Positions 12,673 through 20,700 of a DNA stretch of 23,322 nt are shown here, in pieces. This DNA is from TMED14 sp964475135 (GTDB lineage: Bacteria > Bacteroidota > Bacteroidia > Flavobacteriales > Schleiferiaceae): NCBI GenBank assembly GCA_964475135.1, contig CAYYWL010000024.1:1-23322 (forward strand), in the 5' to 3' direction. Positions within the stretch are counted from its first letter, which is position 1; every line of letters begins with the position of its first letter. The position numbers were made by a program, and so were the translations under genes. The notes below the pieces were generated by a model. The model saw nothing but the letters and a program-made list of their open reading frames with translations, did no database searches and was not told the origin of the DNA.

Positions 12673-15549
12673 ATGGAATACCGACCGACCGAATGGGACG
12701 CCCGAGCACAGCAGCTTTGGCGTGAATTAAATGTATATCGCGCTGATTTTCCGTCGGATCGGAATCCGTTTTACGTGCTTGACATGTTTCCCTACCCGTC
12801 CGGTGCGGGCCTACATGTGGGCCACCCGCTCGGCTACATTGCCAGCGACATCGTCAGCCGTTTTAAGCGCCACCAAGGATTTAACGTGCTGCACCCGATG
12901 GGCTTTGACGCCTTTGGCCTCCCCGCGGAACAGTACGCTATTCAGACCGGCCAGCACCCCGCCGTCACGACCGAGGTCAACATCGAGCGCTACCGAGAAC
13001 AACTGAACCGCCTTGGGTTGGGTTTTGACTGGAGCCGCGAGGTGCAAACCTGCGACCCCGACTACTACCGCTGGACGCAGTGGATTTTTATTCAGCTGTT
13101 TGGAGCCTGGTACAACAAGCAAAGCGAGCGCGCGGAGCCGATCGAAACGCTTGTGGCGCACTTGAACGCGCGGGGCACCGAAGGCTTGAATGCCGCGTGC
13201 CACGGCGAACCCCAATGTTCCGCAGCCGAATGGGCCGCCATGGATGCGGCGCAGCGCGAAGCGCTGCTGCAGCACTTCCGCCTCGCCTACCGCAGCGAGT
13301 CGCTGGTAAACTGGTGCCCGGCCCTAGGAACCGTGCTCGCCAACGATGAAGTCGTAAACGGCCTCAGCGAACGCGGCGGACATCCTGTCGTGCAAAAGCC
13401 CATGCTTCAGTGGTCCATGCGCATCAGCGCCTTTGCCCAACGCCTGCTCGACGGCCTCGACGATCTGAACTGGAGCGACAGCATCAAAGAGTCGCAGCGC
13501 CACTGGATCGGCCGCAGTCAAGGTGCTCGGATACGGTTTAAGGTGCTCGCTGGCGGAGCCGGCAAGGTTGGCGAGGCTGGCGAGGTTGGCAAGGCTGGCC
13601 AAGGTGCCAACGAGCCCATGAGCTCAGGAGCTAACGAGCCAACGAGCCAACGAACTAACGAGCCAATGGGCGGAGCCGACGTGCTTGAAGTGTTTTCTAC
13701 CCGCCCCGATACCATTTTTGGCGCCACGTTTATGGTGGTCGCTCCCGAGCATCCAATGCTCGGGGAGTGGACGACCGAGGCCCAGCGGGCCGAAGTGGAG
13801 GCCTACTGCGAGCAGGCAGCACGCCGCAGCGAGCGCGACCGCCAAGCTGATACGAAGACCGTGGGCGGAGTGTTCACGGGGACCTACGTGGAGCATCCGT
13901 TCACTGCGGCGCCGATTCCGGTATGGACTAGTGACTACGTGCTGATGGGATACGGAACGGGCGCGGTCATGGCGGTTCCGGGACACGACAGCCGCGACCA
14001 TGCGCTAGCCAAGGCAATGGGCTTGCCCATTGTGCAGGTGGTGGCGTCGAATGAGCCCGTGGACGTGCAGGCCGAGGCCTATGAGGCCAAGTCGGGTCGT
14101 GCCATGGCGTCGATGTTTTTGGACGGATTGGCGACCGCTGATGCGATTGATCGCGCCATTTCTGAGTTGGAATCGCGCGGATTGGGCGAACGGACGGTTC
14201 AGTACCGCTTGCGCGATGCCGTATTTGGCCGCCAGCGCTACTGGGGTGAACCCATTCCGATTGCGTACCGCGATGGGGTTCCTGAGGCGTTACCTGTGGA
14301 TGAGTTGCCGCTGAAGTTGCCTGTGGTGGATAAGTACTTGCCTACCGAGGATGGGGAGCCGCCGCTGGCGCGCGCGGAGCGCTGGGTGTCGGCTGAAGGC
14401 CTTCCGCTGGAGACCACGACCATGCCCGGTTGGGCTGGAAGCTCGTGGTACTTCTTGCGCTACATGGATCCCAAGAACGCCAACGCGCCCGTGGACCGCA
14501 GCGCCGCAGACTACTGGGGTCAAGTTGACCTGTACGTGGGCGGAAGTGAGCACGCCACCGGCCACCTCCTCTACAGCCGATTCTGGACCCATGCCCTGCA
14601 CGACTTGGGGCACATTGGGTTCCGCGAACCGTTTAAGCGATTAGTGAACCAAGGAATGATTCAGGGTATCAGCGCGTTTGTGCACCGCATCGAGGGCACG
14701 CAGACCGTGGTCAGCGCCGAGCTCGTCGGGCAGTACAGCACGCAAAAACTTCATGTTGACGTGAGTTTGGTCAATGAGCGGAACGAAGTCGACCGCGACG
14801 CCCTTCGAGCGTGGATGCCAAGCTGGGCTGGAACTGAATTTATCCCGGCCGAAGGCCCAATCAAGGTCGAGCGCGAAGTCGAGAAAATGTCGAAGTCCAA
14901 GTACAACGTCGTCAACCCCGACGCCTTGGCCGACCAGTACGGAGCCGACGCCGTGCGCCTTTTTGAAATGTTCCTCGGGCCGATCGAGCAGAGCAAGCCG
15001 TGGGATACCCAGGGCATGTCGGGTGTCGTTGGATTCTTGAAAAAGTCCGTGCGGCTGATGGAAAAGCGCCACGACGGCGAGGCGACTCCTGAAGAGTTGC
15101 GCACCCTTCACCAGTTGATTGACAAGCTGCAGCGCGATGTTGAAACGCTTTCGTTCAACACCTCAGTGAGCGCCATGATGATTGCGGTGAATGCGTGGAG
15201 CGGAATTCCGCAGCTCGCACAGCGCACACTGCGCGACTTCGCCGTCCTTCTCGAGCCCTTTGCGCCCCACACGGCTGAAGCACTTTGGGCGGAACTCGGT
15301 GGCGAAGGCAGCGTGGTACTCGCCCCCTACCCCGTGCTCAACCCCGAATACTTGGTGAAAGACAGCATCAACTATCCCGTGCAGTTCAACGGAAAAACTC
15401 GGTTCCAACTCGAAATGCCGGCGGCCGCTTCGGCTACCGAGGTCGAGGCGGCGGTGATGGCCCACGAAAAAACGCCACACTTCCTCGAAGGACGCAGCCC
15501 CAAAAAGGTTATTGTGGTTCCGGGGCGGATCGTGAACGTAGTGGGCTAA
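12673..15549 (+). CDS. leuS: Leucyl-tRNA synthetase
   Basis: 958 residues. The class I signature HVGH is at 48-51 within FPYPSGAGLHVGHPLGY, the KMSKS loop is at 738-742, and the CP1 editing domain is recognised by FSTRPDTIFGATFMVVAPEH (341 onward) and GTGAVMAVPGHDSRDHALA. It is about 100 residues longer than E. coli LeuS. Part of this is family-typical for Bacteroidota: extra segments around 150-215 and just before the KMSKS loop. A further 43 residues (about 293-335), Gly/Ala/Glu-rich then Asn-Glu-Pro-Thr-rich, are encoded by tandem repeats and are not a normal part of the enzyme. The frame stays open through them and the enzyme is otherwise intact. An upstream in-frame ATG (12613) is antisense to ftsX and precedes the promoter box, so 12673 was chosen. 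Confidence 0.97.
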   Translation: MEYRPTEWDARAQQLWRELNVYRADFPSDRNPFYVLDMFPYPSGAGLHVGHPLGYIASDIVSRFKRHQGFNVLHPMGFDAFGLPAEQYAIQTGQHPAVTTEVNIERYREQLNRLGLGFDWSREVQTCDPDYYRWTQWIFIQLFGAWYNKQSERAEPIETLVAHLNARGTEGLNAACHGEPQCSAAEWAAMDAAQREALLQHFRLAYRSESLVNWCPALGTVLANDEVVNGLSERGGHPVVQKPMLQWSMRISAFAQRLLDGLDDLNWSDSIKESQRHWIGRSQGARIRFKVLAGGAGKVGEAGEVGKAGQGANEPMSSGANEPTSQRTNEPMGGADVLEVFSTRPDTIFGATFMVVAPEHPMLGEWTTEAQRAEVEAYCEQAARRSERDRQADTKTVGGVFTGTYVEHPFTAAPIPVWTSDYVLMGYGTGAVMAVPGHDSRDHALAKAMGLPIVQVVASNEPVDVQAEAYEAKSGRAMASMFLDGLATADAIDRAISELESRGLGERTVQYRLRDAVFGRQRYWGEPIPIAYRDGVPEALPVDELPLKLPVVDKYLPTEDGEPPLARAERWVSAEGLPLETTTMPGWAGSSWYFLRYMDPKNANAPVDRSAADYWGQVDLYVGGSEHATGHLLYSRFWTHALHDLGHIGFREPFKRLVNQGMIQGISAFVHRIEGTQTVVSAELVGQYSTQKLHVDVSLVNERNEVDRDALRAWMPSWAGTEFIPAEGPIKVEREVEKMSKSKYNVVNPDALADQYGADAVRLFEMFLGPIEQSKPWDTQGMSGVVGFLKKSVRLMEKRHDGEATPEELRTLHQLIDKLQRDVETLSFNTSVSAMMIAVNAWSGIPQLAQRTLRDFAVLLEPFAPHTAEALWAELGGEGSVVLAPYPVLNPEYLVKDSINYPVQFNGKTRFQLEMPAAASATEVEAAVMAHEKTPHFLEGRSPKKVIVVPGRIVNVVG
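13566..13670 (+). repeat. Tandem 9-bp and 8-bp repeats inside leuS
   Basis: The first block is four 9-bp units (13566-13601) of the form GG[T/C]TGGC[G/A/C]A, read in frame as Gly-rich VGE/AGE/VGK/AGQ. The second is five tandem 8-bp units (13631-13670) of the form C[C/T]AACGAG with drift in the last, plus a detached copy at 13607-13614; because 8 is not a multiple of 3, it is read as the 8-residue cycle NEPTSQRT. None of the three forward frames of the pure 8-bp unit contains a stop codon. The blocks lie at the junction between the catalytic core and the CP1 editing domain. Confidence 0.9.
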
Positions 15550-15554
15550 CCCAC
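15541..15554. other. Small hairpin across the leuS stop codon
   Basis: GTGGG-CTAA-CCCAC is a perfect 5-bp stem with a 4-nt loop containing the leuS stop codon, in the 6-nt gap between convergent genes ending at 15549 and 15556. There is no T-run on either side, so a role as a terminator is weakly supported. Confidence 0.3.
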
Positions 15555-15555
15555 T

Positions 15556-16419
15556 TTAGGGCTTGGTTCCGAGACGGTAGTAGGCATTGGTAATCCAAAG
15601 CATCACCAGTCCGAAACTGACACCGCCCGCGATGAGGAGCTGTGCAACTCCTGATTCCGCCGTAAAGCTGAGTTTGAGCAAAATCGTCGAGATGACAAAG
15701 CTCGAATTGCGAATGATGGTGGGAAAGTCATCGCTGTACAGTAGCGAGAGGAGCAGAATGAATACATCACTGATAATCAACACTGTATAGAACTGGTCGA
15801 AAAAGACCGAATTCAAATCAGACACTGGATTCTCAAGCGCGGAACCCGTTTGTAGCCATGTAAACAACGTCGTAGCCGCGAGTCCAGCCAAGACTACGAA
15901 TAGGATAAAGGCAAGGATATTTTTGGAGTATACAAATCGCCGCAGATTGAGGGCCTCAGGTTGGTTGGGAAAATCCTGATCGGTAACATAGCCCGATATT
16001 CTATAGAACAAGAGCACACACACATAGATCACGAGCACGCAGAGCAAATCCCAAATGAGCTCAATATTGCCGGGATTCCAGTGAAAATTTTGACCGAGTT
16101 CAAGGTGCGTTAAATCCTTAAAAACGCCTCGAATAAGGATCAGAACAATGATTTCGTACTGCTTCGCCACATAAATGGTGGTCGAACGGCGCAAATAGTA
16201 GACGAGCAGGTAGGTCTCAAAGACTAGGAGTACAGAGAACGGCGTATAGATTGCGTTGATCGGATGCGCAAATAGCGGCCCCACGATCAGGTCGGGGAAC
16301 CACGGCTTCGCCGCATACAAGCCCAAGTGAACCAAAAAACTTAAAATAGCCGCATACAGGGTAAGTCGGCCAAGTTTGGCGCGAAAATCGGACGTAAACG
16401 GCCGTGAGACAAACGACAT
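15556..16419 (-). CDS. Polytopic membrane protein of unknown function
   Basis: About 287 residues with roughly seven or eight hydrophobic helices and short loops; segments include LTLYAAILSFLVHLGLYAA, INAIYTPFSVLLVFETYLLVYYL, IWDLLCVLVIYVCVLLFY, ILAFILFVVLAGLAATTLF, LIISDVFILLLSLLY and LLIAGGVSFGLVMLWI. No catalytic motif or known family was recognised. A GTG at 16431 is an alternative start four residues earlier; the ATG at 16419 was preferred. A possible but imperfect -7 word, TACATTGC, lies at 16448-16455 on the minus strand. It follows the M23 peptidase gene on the same strand after 99 nt, so it may be separately transcribed. Confidence 0.8.
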   Translation of the reverse strand: MSFVSRPFTSDFRAKLGRLTLYAAILSFLVHLGLYAAKPWFPDLIVGPLFAHPINAIYTPFSVLLVFETYLLVYYLRRSTTIYVAKQYEIIVLILIRGVFKDLTHLELGQNFHWNPGNIELIWDLLCVLVIYVCVLLFYRISGYVTDQDFPNQPEALNLRRFVYSKNILAFILFVVLAGLAATTLFTWLQTGSALENPVSDLNSVFFDQFYTVLIISDVFILLLSLLYSDDFPTIIRNSSFVISTILLKLSFTAESGVAQLLIAGGVSFGLVMLWITNAYYRLGTKP

Positions 16420-16500
16420 CACCTGAGTCACACTATTGATTATCAGGGCAATGTACGATTATTTATGGAGCCCCATTCAAAAGTTCATCCGATGAGGTGT

Positions 16501-16518
16501 GGGCGGAGCGAACCGCCC
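16501..16518 (-). terminator. Possible hairpin terminator after the M23 peptidase gene
   Basis: Directly after the peptidase stop codon, the minus strand reads GGGCGG-TTCGCT-CCGCCC, a perfect 6-bp GC stem with a 6-nt loop. No T-run follows immediately (the first T-rich stretch is about 20 nt on), so it is at best an atypical terminator or an mRNA 3'-end stabiliser. Confidence 0.4.
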
Positions 16519-17787
16519 TCACCCATTCGCCAAGGAATCGAGAATCGCCTTGCGCGGCTTCATTCCCGATTCAAAGTCAGCCCACAGCGAGCGCGGCAAC
16601 GGGTCGGCGCGCTGGATGGGCTCTTTGAGCGGATCCACCTGCTTACCGTTCTTCCAGAATCGGTAGCAGACGTGCGGACCGGTCGCAAGTCCGGTAGAAC
16701 CCACATAACCAATCACTTGTCCCTGCTCGACGCGGGATCCGTTGCGAATACCCTTGCCAATCCGACTCATGTGAAGGTACTGGGTCGTGTAGGTGCCGTT
16801 GTGCTTAATCTTGACGTAGTTACCGTTAGCTGAGGTGTAGGCCGCAGCGACGACTGTTCCGCTAGCCGTCGCCAAAATGGGTGTACCGGTTGGAGCCGCA
16901 TAGTCCGTGCCTAAGTGGGCCTTCCAGCGCTTTTGAACAGGGTGAAAGCGCTGCATGGTGTAGCGCGACGTAATGCGGGCGAACTCCAGGGGTGCCTTGA
17001 GGAACATGCGCTTCATACCCTCTCCCTCGTGGTCGTAGTAGCCTTGGACGCTTCCGTCCGAGTTTTGGTACTTAAAAGCGTAAAATGACTTGCCGTTGTG
17101 CAAAAAGCGCGCTGCGAGGATCTTGCCGGTTCCGACAAAGACGGTATCGTCGACATAAGACTCTTCGTAGATCACCTCAAACCGGTCGCCCGCCTGGATT
17201 CTAAAGAAGTCGATGGTCCACGCGTAGACTTCCGAAAGTTTTACCGCCACCGCCGGCGACACGCCCTGCTTTTCGAGCGTGGCATAGAGCGACCCCTCGA
17301 TTTCGCCGCCGACTGCGCGCTCAACGGTCACCTTCGGACGCTCGATTTTGCGCACAAACAAACTGTCCCGAAGCCCAAAAACAACGTATTCCGCTACAGA
17401 TGGCTCGTACACGAAGTACGTCACCTGCTGGGTGCTGTCTTTGCTCCGAAGTAGCCAGTACGCATCTCCAACCCGCCACTTTCGGGGGTTGAACTCTTGC
17501 GTTCCAATTTTAAGAAGTTCATCGACAGTCCCCGCATCAATTCCCCAAGAGTTCATAAGGCCGCCAAAGGTTTCGCCGTCACCAACCTCAAATCGCTGAG
17601 CGTCGTAATCTTTAAGTGAGTAACCAAACAGAAAGCCGGGATCAACCTCTTCACCCGCCGCAGATCCAGGTTCACCTGCCGAAGGAAGCACCTTTGCGAG
17701 CAGCCACAGGCTCAAGACCAGCCCTAATCCGATGCTGACAGCCAACCAGATAGGGAGTACGCGCTTTTTGGGATGCTTTTTTGTCAT
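16519..17787 (-). CDS. M23-family (LytM/MepM-like) envelope peptidase with a variant metal site
   Basis: 422 residues: a basic N-terminus, one membrane anchor (about 12-32, LPIWLAVSIGLGLVLSLWLLA), an OapA/LysM-like region with VGDGETFGGLMNSWGID (68-84), and a C-terminal M23 domain. The M23 landmarks are HLGTDYAAP (H291, D295), QYLHMS (H339) and GLATGPHVCYRFW (H372). In canonical LytM-type enzymes the last motif is HxH, its second His being a zinc ligand; here that position is C374 (codon TGC at 16668-16666). Bacteroidota relatives with HVC are known to me from memory. It probably acts on peptidoglycan cross-links or regulates another hydrolase. A weak -7 word, TATTTTAG (17796-17803), is 8 nt upstream of the ATG. 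Confidence 0.92.
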   Translation of the reverse strand: MTKKHPKKRVLPIWLAVSIGLGLVLSLWLLAKVLPSAGEPGSAAGEEVDPGFLFGYSLKDYDAQRFEVGDGETFGGLMNSWGIDAGTVDELLKIGTQEFNPRKWRVGDAYWLLRSKDSTQQVTYFVYEPSVAEYVVFGLRDSLFVRKIERPKVTVERAVGGEIEGSLYATLEKQGVSPAVAVKLSEVYAWTIDFFRIQAGDRFEVIYEESYVDDTVFVGTGKILAARFLHNGKSFYAFKYQNSDGSVQGYYDHEGEGMKRMFLKAPLEFARITSRYTMQRFHPVQKRWKAHLGTDYAAPTGTPILATASGTVVAAAYTSANGNYVKIKHNGTYTTQYLHMSRIGKGIRNGSRVEQGQVIGYVGSTGLATGPHVCYRFWKNGKQVDPLKEPIQRADPLPRSLWADFESGMKPRKAILDSLANG

Positions 17788-17899
17788 TGAGGGCCCTAAA
17801 ATACGGCCAAGAGCCGGCGGATAAGCCTGTTGATAAGTACAAATTGCCTAAAAATGCGGTAACGCAGAGGTTACACAGAAGTCAGGTATTTGCATTTCA
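17788..17899. promoter_or_regulatory. Divergent regulatory gap with weak -7 words and short repeats
   Basis: The 112-nt gap serves the leftward M23 peptidase (weak -7 word TATTTTAG at 17796-17803, minus strand) and the rightward phosphoesterase (weak word TATTTGCA at 17887-17894, 5 nt before its ATG). Between them are GATAAG twice, 12 bp apart (17820-17825, 17832-17837), and an inverted repeat GTAAC-N6-GTTAC (17859-17874). Either could be an operator, but with short arms both may be chance. Confidence 0.35.
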
Positions 17900-18733
17900 A
17901 TGAGTTCACGCCGCCACCTACCCGCAGTCGTATTAAGCGACCTTCACCTCGGAACCTTCGGATGCCACGCACGCGAGCTACTCGCCTACCTCAAATCGAT
18001 ACAGCCCGACGTCCTGATCCTCAACGGCGACATCATTGACATTTGGAACTTCAAAAAGTCCTACTTCCCCAAAAGTCATTTTAAAGTGGTCAAGCGCTTA
18101 ATCACTATGGCGCAAAAAGGCACAGAGATCTACTACATCACGGGCAACCACGACGAAATGCTGCGCCGCTTTGCCGACGCAGACTTGGGACACATCCACG
18201 TACGCAACAAAATGGTGTTTACGTTTGGCGGAGTCAAAACGTGGATCTTTCACGGCGACATTTTTGACGCCAGCATCCAGAACGCCCGTTGGCTGGCCAA
18301 ACTCGGGGGGTGGTCGTACGACCTCCTCATTTGGGTCAACCGCTGGCTCAACGTGCTGCTCGAGCGCATGGGCCGCGAGAAGTACTCGCTGAGTAAGACG
18401 ATCAAGGATTCCGTCAAAAAAGCGGTGAAGTACGTCGGAGATTTTGAGGTTGCCGCCGCCGAAATGGCCGTGCGCAAAGGCTACGGACGCGTGATTTGCG
18501 GCCACATACACCAGCCCCAAATGCGCACAATTCACGTGGGAGATCGCGAAATAGAGTACTTGAATTCAGGCGATTGGATCGAAAACCTCACCGCGCTCGA
18601 GTGGGATGGTTGCGCGTGGTCGCTCTACCAGCACCCCGACGTGCGCGAAGTCGAAGAAGAAGATGAGAAGGTCGATGCTTCGGCTCGGCATTTGCTCTCT
18701 ATGCTCTTGAACGAAGCCGATTCCGACCAATGA
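17900..18733 (+). CDS. LpxH-like metallophosphoesterase (UDP-2,3-diacylglucosamine hydrolase family)
   Basis: 277 residues of the calcineurin-like phosphoesterase fold. The metal-binding signature is complete and in order: DLH (14-16), NGDIID (42-47), GNHDE (82-86), HGD (118-120) and GHIHQP (201-206). This sub-group (COG2908-like) includes LpxH, which cleaves UDP-2,3-diacylglucosamine in lipid A synthesis, but also proteins of unproven substrate, so the substrate is inferred. An acidic tail (EVEEEDEKVD) precedes the end. The stop overlaps the ATG of the next gene, a glycosyltransferase, by 4 bp (ATGA), so the pair is co-translated and probably works on the same lipid or glycolipid. Confidence 0.88.
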   Translation: MSSRRHLPAVVLSDLHLGTFGCHARELLAYLKSIQPDVLILNGDIIDIWNFKKSYFPKSHFKVVKRLITMAQKGTEIYYITGNHDEMLRRFADADLGHIHVRNKMVFTFGGVKTWIFHGDIFDASIQNARWLAKLGGWSYDLLIWVNRWLNVLLERMGREKYSLSKTIKDSVKKAVKYVGDFEVAAAEMAVRKGYGRVICGHIHQPQMRTIHVGDREIEYLNSGDWIENLTALEWDGCAWSLYQHPDVREVEEEDEKVDASARHLLSMLLNEADSDQ

Positions 18734-19725
18734 ACATTCTTTATGCCGTCCAGGGCACGGGCAACGGACATGTTGCTCGGGCTCGGCACCTGATTCCGCT
18801 GCTCGCGAAGCACGCCCAGGTGGACGTGTGGATTTCGGGAACCGAGAGCCAGTTGAACCTGCCTGGCGGGACGCAGCGCTCTTGGAGCGGAATCTCACTG
18901 AAGTACAACGCACACGGCGGCTTGAGCATCATCCGTACGCTCTTTGAGAACCGCTGGCTTCGCTTTGTTTGGGACGTGGTTCGCGCGCCCATTCACGGCT
19001 ACGACTTGATTGTCAACGACTTTGAGCCCGTGAGTGCTTGGGCGGTCTGGCTGCGGGGCGGAACCCTTCTAGAGCTCAGCCACCAAGCGGGCGTGCGGCA
19101 TCCACTTTCGCCCCGACCCAAACACCGCAACCCGCTCGGAGAGTGGATTTTAAAAAACTACGCACCCTCACTGCAGTCGATTGGATTTCACGTTCAAGCG
19201 GTAGCCCCGGGCGTGCATCCGCCTCTGATTCGCACTGAAATTCGCGGCCTCACGGCGAATCCGAGGCCGCAGCTGCTAGTCTACCTACCCGCATACAGCG
19301 TGGACGTCTTGGCTGAAGTGCTCAAAGACTGCCCGGTTCCGGTCACCGCATTTGTCCCCCAGTTGGCGGCACCCATCAAACGCGGAGCGTTCCGCGCCGA
19401 AGCCGTAACGACCGAAGCGTTTTTAACGGCATTTGCAGAATCGGATTCCGTGCTCTGTAGCGCCGGTTTTGAATTACCCACCGAAGCCCTTTTTCACGGA
19501 AAGCGTCTGGCAGTCATCCCCATCAAAGGGCAGTACGAACAGGAGTGCAACGCTGCGGCACTGCGCAAGGCAGGCGCATGGCACGCACCAAGTCTAGCCA
19601 AACTCAAGATTAGCAATTGGCTGAACAGCCCTCCGCCCCAGCCTGTGCGGTGGCCGGACTACAGTGAGGATCTGGTGCGCGAAATCTTGAGCTATGTTCC
19701 GCAGCAACTAGCTGCGAGCAACTAG
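18730..19725 (+). CDS. MurG-like glycosyltransferase (GT28-type C-terminal domain)
   Basis: 331 residues with a GT-B-like layout. The N-terminal glycine loop GTGNGHVARA (9-18) begins an acceptor domain, and the C-terminal donor-binding motif reads SAGFELPTEALFHGKRLAVIP followed by QYEQECNA. These match the group of conserved glycosyltransferases often annotated as hypothetical (TIGR00661-like). Coupled by a 4-bp overlap to the LpxH-like phosphoesterase, it plausibly glycosylates a lipid acceptor at the inner membrane. The last codons (QQLAASN and stop) are provided by a tandem repeat, see the entry at 19705-19737, so the C-terminus may have been remodelled by repeat insertion. Confidence 0.85.
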   Translation: MNILYAVQGTGNGHVARARHLIPLLAKHAQVDVWISGTESQLNLPGGTQRSWSGISLKYNAHGGLSIIRTLFENRWLRFVWDVVRAPIHGYDLIVNDFEPVSAWAVWLRGGTLLELSHQAGVRHPLSPRPKHRNPLGEWILKNYAPSLQSIGFHVQAVAPGVHPPLIRTEIRGLTANPRPQLLVYLPAYSVDVLAEVLKDCPVPVTAFVPQLAAPIKRGAFRAEAVTTEAFLTAFAESDSVLCSAGFELPTEALFHGKRLAVIPIKGQYEQECNAAALRKAGAWHAPSLAKLKISNWLNSPPPQPVRWPDYSEDLVREILSYVPQQLAASN

Positions 19726-19737
19726 CTGCTAGCTACT
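19705..19737. repeat. Tandem 14-bp CTAG-rich repeat supplying two stop codons
   Basis: Two near-identical 14-bp units, CAACTAGCTGCGAG (19705-19718) and CAACTAGCTGCTAG (19719-19732), are followed by a partial CTACT. On the plus strand the second unit gives the TAG stop of the glycosyltransferase (19723-19725); on the minus strand the same block gives the TAG stop of tryptophan dioxygenase (19731-19729). Only 3 nt separate the two genes. Confidence 0.85.
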
Positions 19738-20688
19738 CGTGCCCCAGGCTTCGCGCTCGGCGTCGGTCCACAAAAACGGAAACGCGATGCGGAGCTGAAA
19801 CTTCGGCGGTAGGTACTTCGGCCAGTTGGTTCCGCCCGTAGCCCGCGTGTCGCTGGGCTGCTTGGCGAGGTAGCGGCCGGCCGTCTTAAGGTGCTGCATC
19901 GGCCAGCGGACGTTGACTTGCGCGTCGAGCTCGCGCAGCGCGTGGCGAAGTTCGTCGGTCATTCCGCCCTGATCCATCAAAATGCGCGCTCGGTCCGAGA
20001 CCGTTTGACCGCTGAGGGCCACGGCGCGCTCCGCAAATTCTTTGGCGTACTTGGATTCGAACTGCTTCAGCGTCAAAGTTTTTTCACCGGTTGCCGCGAT
20101 GGTTGCGCCTCCGCGCCAGTAAATTTTCTCCAAAAGCGCGAGTGGGTCGTGCACGTCGGCGTAGTCCGCCCGCACGTCCAAGTGAACGAGCTCATTCAGC
20201 CGAGCAAGTGCCATTTCGATCATGCGGTACTGACCTGACTGAAAGCCACTTGCCGGAATCAGGGCCATACGGAAGCGAAGGAACTGCTCACGGTTCATAC
20301 CGTCGGTCATCACCGCAAAGGAATTTTCAAGAGCCCCAAAGTAGCGGGTACAGCGGCGCACATGTTCGGTGAGCGCCTCGGTATAGGCAGGGGTCCAGTC
20401 GGCGGTCCCGGGCATCGGAGCGGCTACCGCGGCATCCAGTTCGTGCAGCACCAGCTTGAAGTACAACTCCGTTATCTGGTGGTACATGATAAAAATCGGC
20501 TCGTCGTGGTGCGGGGTCCGTGGCTGCTGAAGGCTCAGCAAGCTGTCGAGCCGAATGTAGTCCCAGTAGGTGATGTAGTCGGCCTCGAGCAATCCGTCGA
20601 GAAAGTCAATCAGCGACTGGCCTGAAGCCGCGTATTTGGTACGCAGCGCATCGAGGCGGTCGAGCAATTCAGTATCAAGGGTGGTCAT
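19729..20688 (-). CDS. kynA: Tryptophan 2,3-dioxygenase
   Basis: 319 residues. This heme enzyme opens the indole ring of L-tryptophan to give N-formylkynurenine, the first step of the kynurenine pathway. Family marks are HHDEPIFIMYHQITELYFKL (H70 matches the active-site His), the FRMALIPASGFQSGQYR segment (139-155), and a distal QHLKTAGRYL (H266, candidate heme ligand) followed by TRATGGTNWPKYL (281-293). No other kynurenine-pathway gene is adjacent. The ATG at 20688 lies 4 nt after a perfect -7 box. Both gene ends abut related CTAG/TAGCTAA-rich sequences, which may mark past insertion of the gene or of repeats. Confidence 0.94.
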   Translation of the reverse strand: MTTLDTELLDRLDALRTKYAASGQSLIDFLDGLLEADYITYWDYIRLDSLLSLQQPRTPHHDEPIFIMYHQITELYFKLVLHELDAAVAAPMPGTADWTPAYTEALTEHVRRCTRYFGALENSFAVMTDGMNREQFLRFRMALIPASGFQSGQYRMIEMALARLNELVHLDVRADYADVHDPLALLEKIYWRGGATIAATGEKTLTLKQFESKYAKEFAERAVALSGQTVSDRARILMDQGGMTDELRHALRELDAQVNVRWPMQHLKTAGRYLAKQPSDTRATGGTNWPKYLPPKFQLRIAFPFLWTDAEREAWGTSS

Positions 20689-20692
20689 TCCG

Positions 20693-20700
20693 CAAAGCTA
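20693..20700 (-). promoter_or_regulatory. -7 box TAGCTTTG of the tryptophan dioxygenase gene
   Basis: A perfect TAnnTTTG on the minus strand ends 4 nt before the ATG and directly abuts the TAA stop codon of the histidine-kinase gene. It is embedded in the TAGCTAA-rich sequence described in the findings. Confidence 0.62.

Noticed and set aside
12820..13350. Extra length in the first part of LeuS considered as a possible inserted domain
   Set aside because: The segment with GAWYNKQSERAEPIETLV and the region before SLVNWCPALGTVLANDEVV resemble the longer LeuS form usual in Bacteroidota; only residues 293-335 are truly odd.
14641..15111. Open frames on the minus strand within leuS
   Set aside because: They are antisense shadows of a conserved gene, with no promoter word and no protein motifs.
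17820..17874. GATAAG direct repeat and GTAAC/GTTAC inverted repeat as operators
   Set aside because: Arms are only 5-6 bp and single examples; chance is likely. Kept only as a note in the intergenic entry.
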